A stretch of 20,849 bases of DNA from positions 1-20,849 of the IMG/VR virus record IMGVR_UViG_3300031223_000049. One strand, given 5' to 3'. The notes under the pieces were generated by a model. It made no database searches. It had not been told where the DNA came from and saw only the letters and a program-made list of their open reading frames with translations. Made by a program: the position numbers and the translations under genes. This DNA comes from a virus. Of the stretch, positions 18,993-20,849 are shown one piece after another (position 1 is the stretch's first letter; every line of letters starts with the position of its first letter).

Positions 18993-19119
18993 TAAGTGCT
19001 TCCTTTACTTCACTCGCGTCCTGTTTCTTTTTCTTTTGAAGAGCGCGGTAATCAGAGACAGCCGCTAGGACTGCCTCGATTATTTTGTCGATAAGAATTC
19101 CTACGACAAACTTTAACAT
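18940..19119 (-). CDS. Small membrane-associated protein, possible inner spanin, 59 aa
   Basis: The ATG at 19119 shares one base with the TAA of the gene before it. Residues 3-21 are largely hydrophobic with Asp/Lys/Glu interruptions (FVVGILIDKIIEAVLAAV), so the helix may be amphipathic. The rest is charged and coil-like (RALQKKKKQDASEVKEAL). The lipoprotein gene starts within its 3' end. N-terminal hydrophobic helix plus coil next to an overlapping lipoprotein is the inner-spanin design, but the short length and charged helix leave room for a holin-like or unrelated role. Confidence 0.5.
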   Translation of the reverse strand: MLKFVVGILIDKIIEAVLAAVSDYRALQKKKKQDASEVKEALNEKDPIARARRMRDLLK

Positions 19120-19337
19120 TATAAAGCTGCCTTGATAGCGCCGATAACAGCATCATCGATTGAACCCGGAATAGCTTCAGCTAACTTATCAAGAAAGTAC
19201 TCAGCCTCAAGCTCGATAAATACACCAGCATTTGCGCCCTTTCCGTCGTACTTAACTTCCAACTTAATCATCTTGTCTTCAATTTTAATGTCGTAGATCA
19301 CTTCTTTACCTACGTCCCCGCCTACTAATTCAGTCAT
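19119..19337 (-). CDS. Small acidic protein of unknown function, 72 aa
   Basis: AGGAGA lies about 6 nt before the ATG. The sequence alternates short strands (EVIYDIKIEDKMIKLEVKYD, 12-31) with a second strand (GVFIELEAEYFL) and an Ala-rich C-terminal helix. There is no signal peptide or membrane segment. It sits between the coiled-coil membrane protein and the spanin-like pair in the late operon. I do not recognise the family. Confidence 0.65.
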   Translation of the reverse strand: MTELVGGDVGKEVIYDIKIEDKMIKLEVKYDGKGANAGVFIELEAEYFLDKLAEAIPGSIDDAVIGAIKAAL

Positions 19338-19372
19338 AACTTCTCCTGTTGTTTATGTATAGATAAGCAATA

Positions 19373-19606
19373 TTATTTTTGCCCATTCCTTTCTTCAAAC
19401 TTTCTTCTGATGTACTCGACGGCTGACTTTATTTCTTTTATATCTTCCTTGAGTACCTCGCTAATATTCTGCTGGTTAATTTCTACTTTAACAAGTCTTT
19501 CTACTATTTGAGTATAGCGAGCGTTTGCTTCCAACAGCCCCCCCGAAAGCATTGTAATCAAAGTGAGTATCGCTCCACCTTTCTTAACCTTCTCGCCAAC
19601 TTCCAC
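19373..19606 (-). CDS. Membrane and coiled-coil protein of the lysis region, 77 aa
   Basis: The start is a GTG that shares one base with the TAG of the tail-fibre gene, with AAAGGT and AGGT upstream. Residues 10-26 form one hydrophobic segment (GAILTLITMLSGGLLEA). The rest is a long coiled coil (about 30-72) with basic end. One N-terminal membrane helix with a coil fits a holin/XhlA-type haemolysin-like protein or an inner spanin. Position right after the tail fibre and before the lipoprotein supports a role in lysis. The exact role is open. Confidence 0.6.
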   Translation of the reverse strand: MEVGEKVKKGGAILTLITMLSGGLLEANARYTQIVERLVKVEINQQNISEVLKEDIKEIKSAVEYIRRKFEERNGQK

Positions 19607-20849
19607 TACCTGACCTTTGTGATTTTTAACTGAGTATAGACTTCACTTACTCCAAAGTTTGAAGCAAGACCAAAGCCTGATGTTGACTGAGTTCTGCTAC
19701 ATCGGTGTTGAACTTCAAACACCTTAGCTACACTAATATTTAGTACGCCTTTGAATAGCGAGTTTGTCGACATTGCCACGGAACTACCAGCATCATCTGC
19801 TCTAGCAGAACCGCCAATAATGCTATCAGATGAGTCTGTAATATTTCTAACTTTTGTTTTATGAATGTTAACAAAATGAGCAGGTCCATATCCCTCAATG
19901 GTGTATTTGCCTGAATCTAAAGTAAGTTGATTTGAAGATAACGACAAGAAGTAGCAGTCTCCCTCTAGGGTATTTAGATCTCTAGTTCGCCACGCTCCTG
20001 ATGTAAAGGTTCCCCCTGCGCTATTGTTTGCCTTAATGTCTTTAACGTAGCAAGTAGGTTGATCAAGACCGTTAGGAAATACCATCGTTCTCTCGGTTTC
20101 TTTTATATAGTCGGTACCTTGCTTTACCAATCCTACGTTAAAGTTGAAGTCTGCATAAGCTCCATCGTTATTAACGGTCAATACATCGACCGAAGTTGCT
20201 GTGAGGTTGGTATAATTTATTGAACCCAATGCTACGGCTCCATTTGCCAATGTTAAATCTATCTTAGGCGCTTGAGAAAACAAGCCTGAATTAAAGGTAA
20301 GGGTCACCCTTCCTATAGCAGTTCTTGTGGGTGTTAAAAAAGACATAGTGTCGCTTATAATACTAGCTGTTCCATTGTTTGCAATTCTTGCGTCAAAATC
20401 ATTCTCCATGCTGCTCGAATCTGTGCGCCCCATTACCACTACGCCTTGAGCTGAGTCTGTCCAGCCTGCGATTGGTACTTCAAGCCAAAAGGTCTGAGCC
20501 TCGCCTGTACCAAAAACCGCACCACCAGTTACGGGGGAAGTTTGCACCGTTGAAACTGTCCTGTCGCTTCTCCCAAGTTCAATAAACGAGTCGCCCTTTG
20601 TAGCCAAGAAATGGAAATATGTGTTTGAGTTACTTACTCTTAATAGCCTTCCCGTAGGGACAACTAGAGCGGTTTCCCCTCCGACTGTTAAACCATTAGG
20701 TAGGCCGAGTCGGAATAAGGTGCCTGTAGTTGTGCCAGTCGTAAAAGTCCCTCTTATTTTCATATTAGAGCCACTTCTCATCCACTCGATTGCGACGAGG
20801 GAGGGGGTGCCTATACCTTGAAAGACTGGAGTATAGGACTCCCACTCCG
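19606..20849 (-). CDS. Tail fibre / receptor-binding protein, C-terminal 414 aa (5' end outside window)
   Basis: The frame is open to the right edge, so no start is visible; an internal Met at 20781 is unlikely to be the start because the translation upstream of it is clearly part of the protein. WESYTPVFQGIGTPSLVAIE and the following WMRSGSNMKIRGTFTTGT are the motif of phage fibre domains (W-x-S-Y-T-P ... G-T-F-T-x-G-T). The body is Thr/Ser/Gly/Asn-rich beta structure. The C-terminus (GFGLASNFGVSEVYTQLKI) resembles the ends of many phage fibre proteins. It precedes the lysis genes in one leftward operon. Confidence 0.8.
   Translation of the reverse strand, partial: EWESYTPVFQGIGTPSLVAIEWMRSGSNMKIRGTFTTGTTTGTLFRLGLPNGLTVGGETALVVPTGRLLRVSNSNTYFHFLATKGDSFIELGRSDRTVSTVQTSPVTGGAVFGTGEAQTFWLEVPIAGWTDSAQGVVVMGRTDSSSMENDFDARIANNGTASIISDTMSFLTPTRTAIGRVTLTFNSGLFSQAPKIDLTLANGAVALGSINYTNLTATSVDVLTVNNDGAYADFNFNVGLVKQGTDYIKETERTMVFPNGLDQPTCYVKDIKANNSAGGTFTSGAWRTRDLNTLEGDCYFLSLSSNQLTLDSGKYTIEGYGPAHFVNIHKTKVRNITDSSDSIIGGSARADDAGSSVAMSTNSLFKGVLNISVAKVFEVQHRCSRTQSTSGFGLASNFGVSEVYTQLKITKVR

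Noticed and set aside
20379-20821. Two plus-strand frames at the right end
   Set aside because: They lie antisense to the tail-fibre gene, whose translation is clear.
1-20849. tRNA genes, rRNA, CRISPR arrays, insertion sequences, integrase or attachment sites
   Set aside because: I saw no cloverleaf-like segments, no regularly spaced repeat-spacer arrays, no transposase and no recombinase motifs in either strand.

Overview
The window looks like the early region of a tailed double-stranded DNA phage (or a prophage or plasmid-like phage). It has short, tightly packed, often overlapping genes, its own primase-helicase, a T7-type DNA polymerase, terminase and tail-fibre genes, and a lysis cassette. 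A lipoprotein of outer-spanin type suggests a Gram-negative host. I cannot name the host or the phage.

Layout. The left edge (1-867, minus strand) carries the 5' part of the terminase small subunit gene, preceded by a small coiled-coil ORF. Positions 868-1496 form a non-coding divergent region with GC-rich nested inverted repeats, a cluster of 17-bp dyads and a sigma-54-like promoter. Positions 1497-3457 hold small early genes: a 108-aa unknown protein, two small membrane peptides and a helix-turn-helix protein. They are split by about 900 bp of non-coding DNA that contains an AT-rich stretch with many TGTTACCG-type repeats (a possible replication origin), C-rich DNA with G-quadruplex potential on the other strand, and a second dyad cluster with its own sigma-54-like promoter.

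Positions 3601-7465 are the highlight: a ubiquitin-like protein ending in Gly-Gly-Leu, an E2-like protein with a C-terminal zinc ribbon, a JAB/JAMM metalloprotease and a ThiF/E1 activating enzyme, all in order on one strand. Five small accessory genes follow in overlapping fashion (7431-8857), two of which encode Ser/Gly/Trp repeat peptides.

Positions 8859-18118 form the replication module. A promoter is followed by a primase-SF3 helicase, a SNF2-like helicase, an endolysin, a Gp157-like coiled-coil protein, a protein with an Acb2/Tad1-like helical hairpin (possible CBASS cyclic-nucleotide sponge), a putative ssDNA-binding protein, a family A DNA polymerase, small unknown proteins and a VRR-NUC nuclease. 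A small minus-strand gene and an HNH-type endonuclease gene come next. The right end (18708-20849, minus strand) holds the end of the late operon: tail fibre, a membrane/coiled-coil protein, an unknown protein and an overlapping spanin-like pair.

Both ends read leftward as late genes (terminase start on the left, tail fibre and lysis on the right). On a circular or permuted map the window would therefore span the whole early region between the start and the end of one late operon. The combination of a complete ubiquitin-like conjugation and deconjugation set with a CBASS-sponge-like protein suggests a phage that modifies host or phage proteins, or interferes with host immune signalling. That functional reading is inference; the domain assignments rest on motifs visible in the translations.
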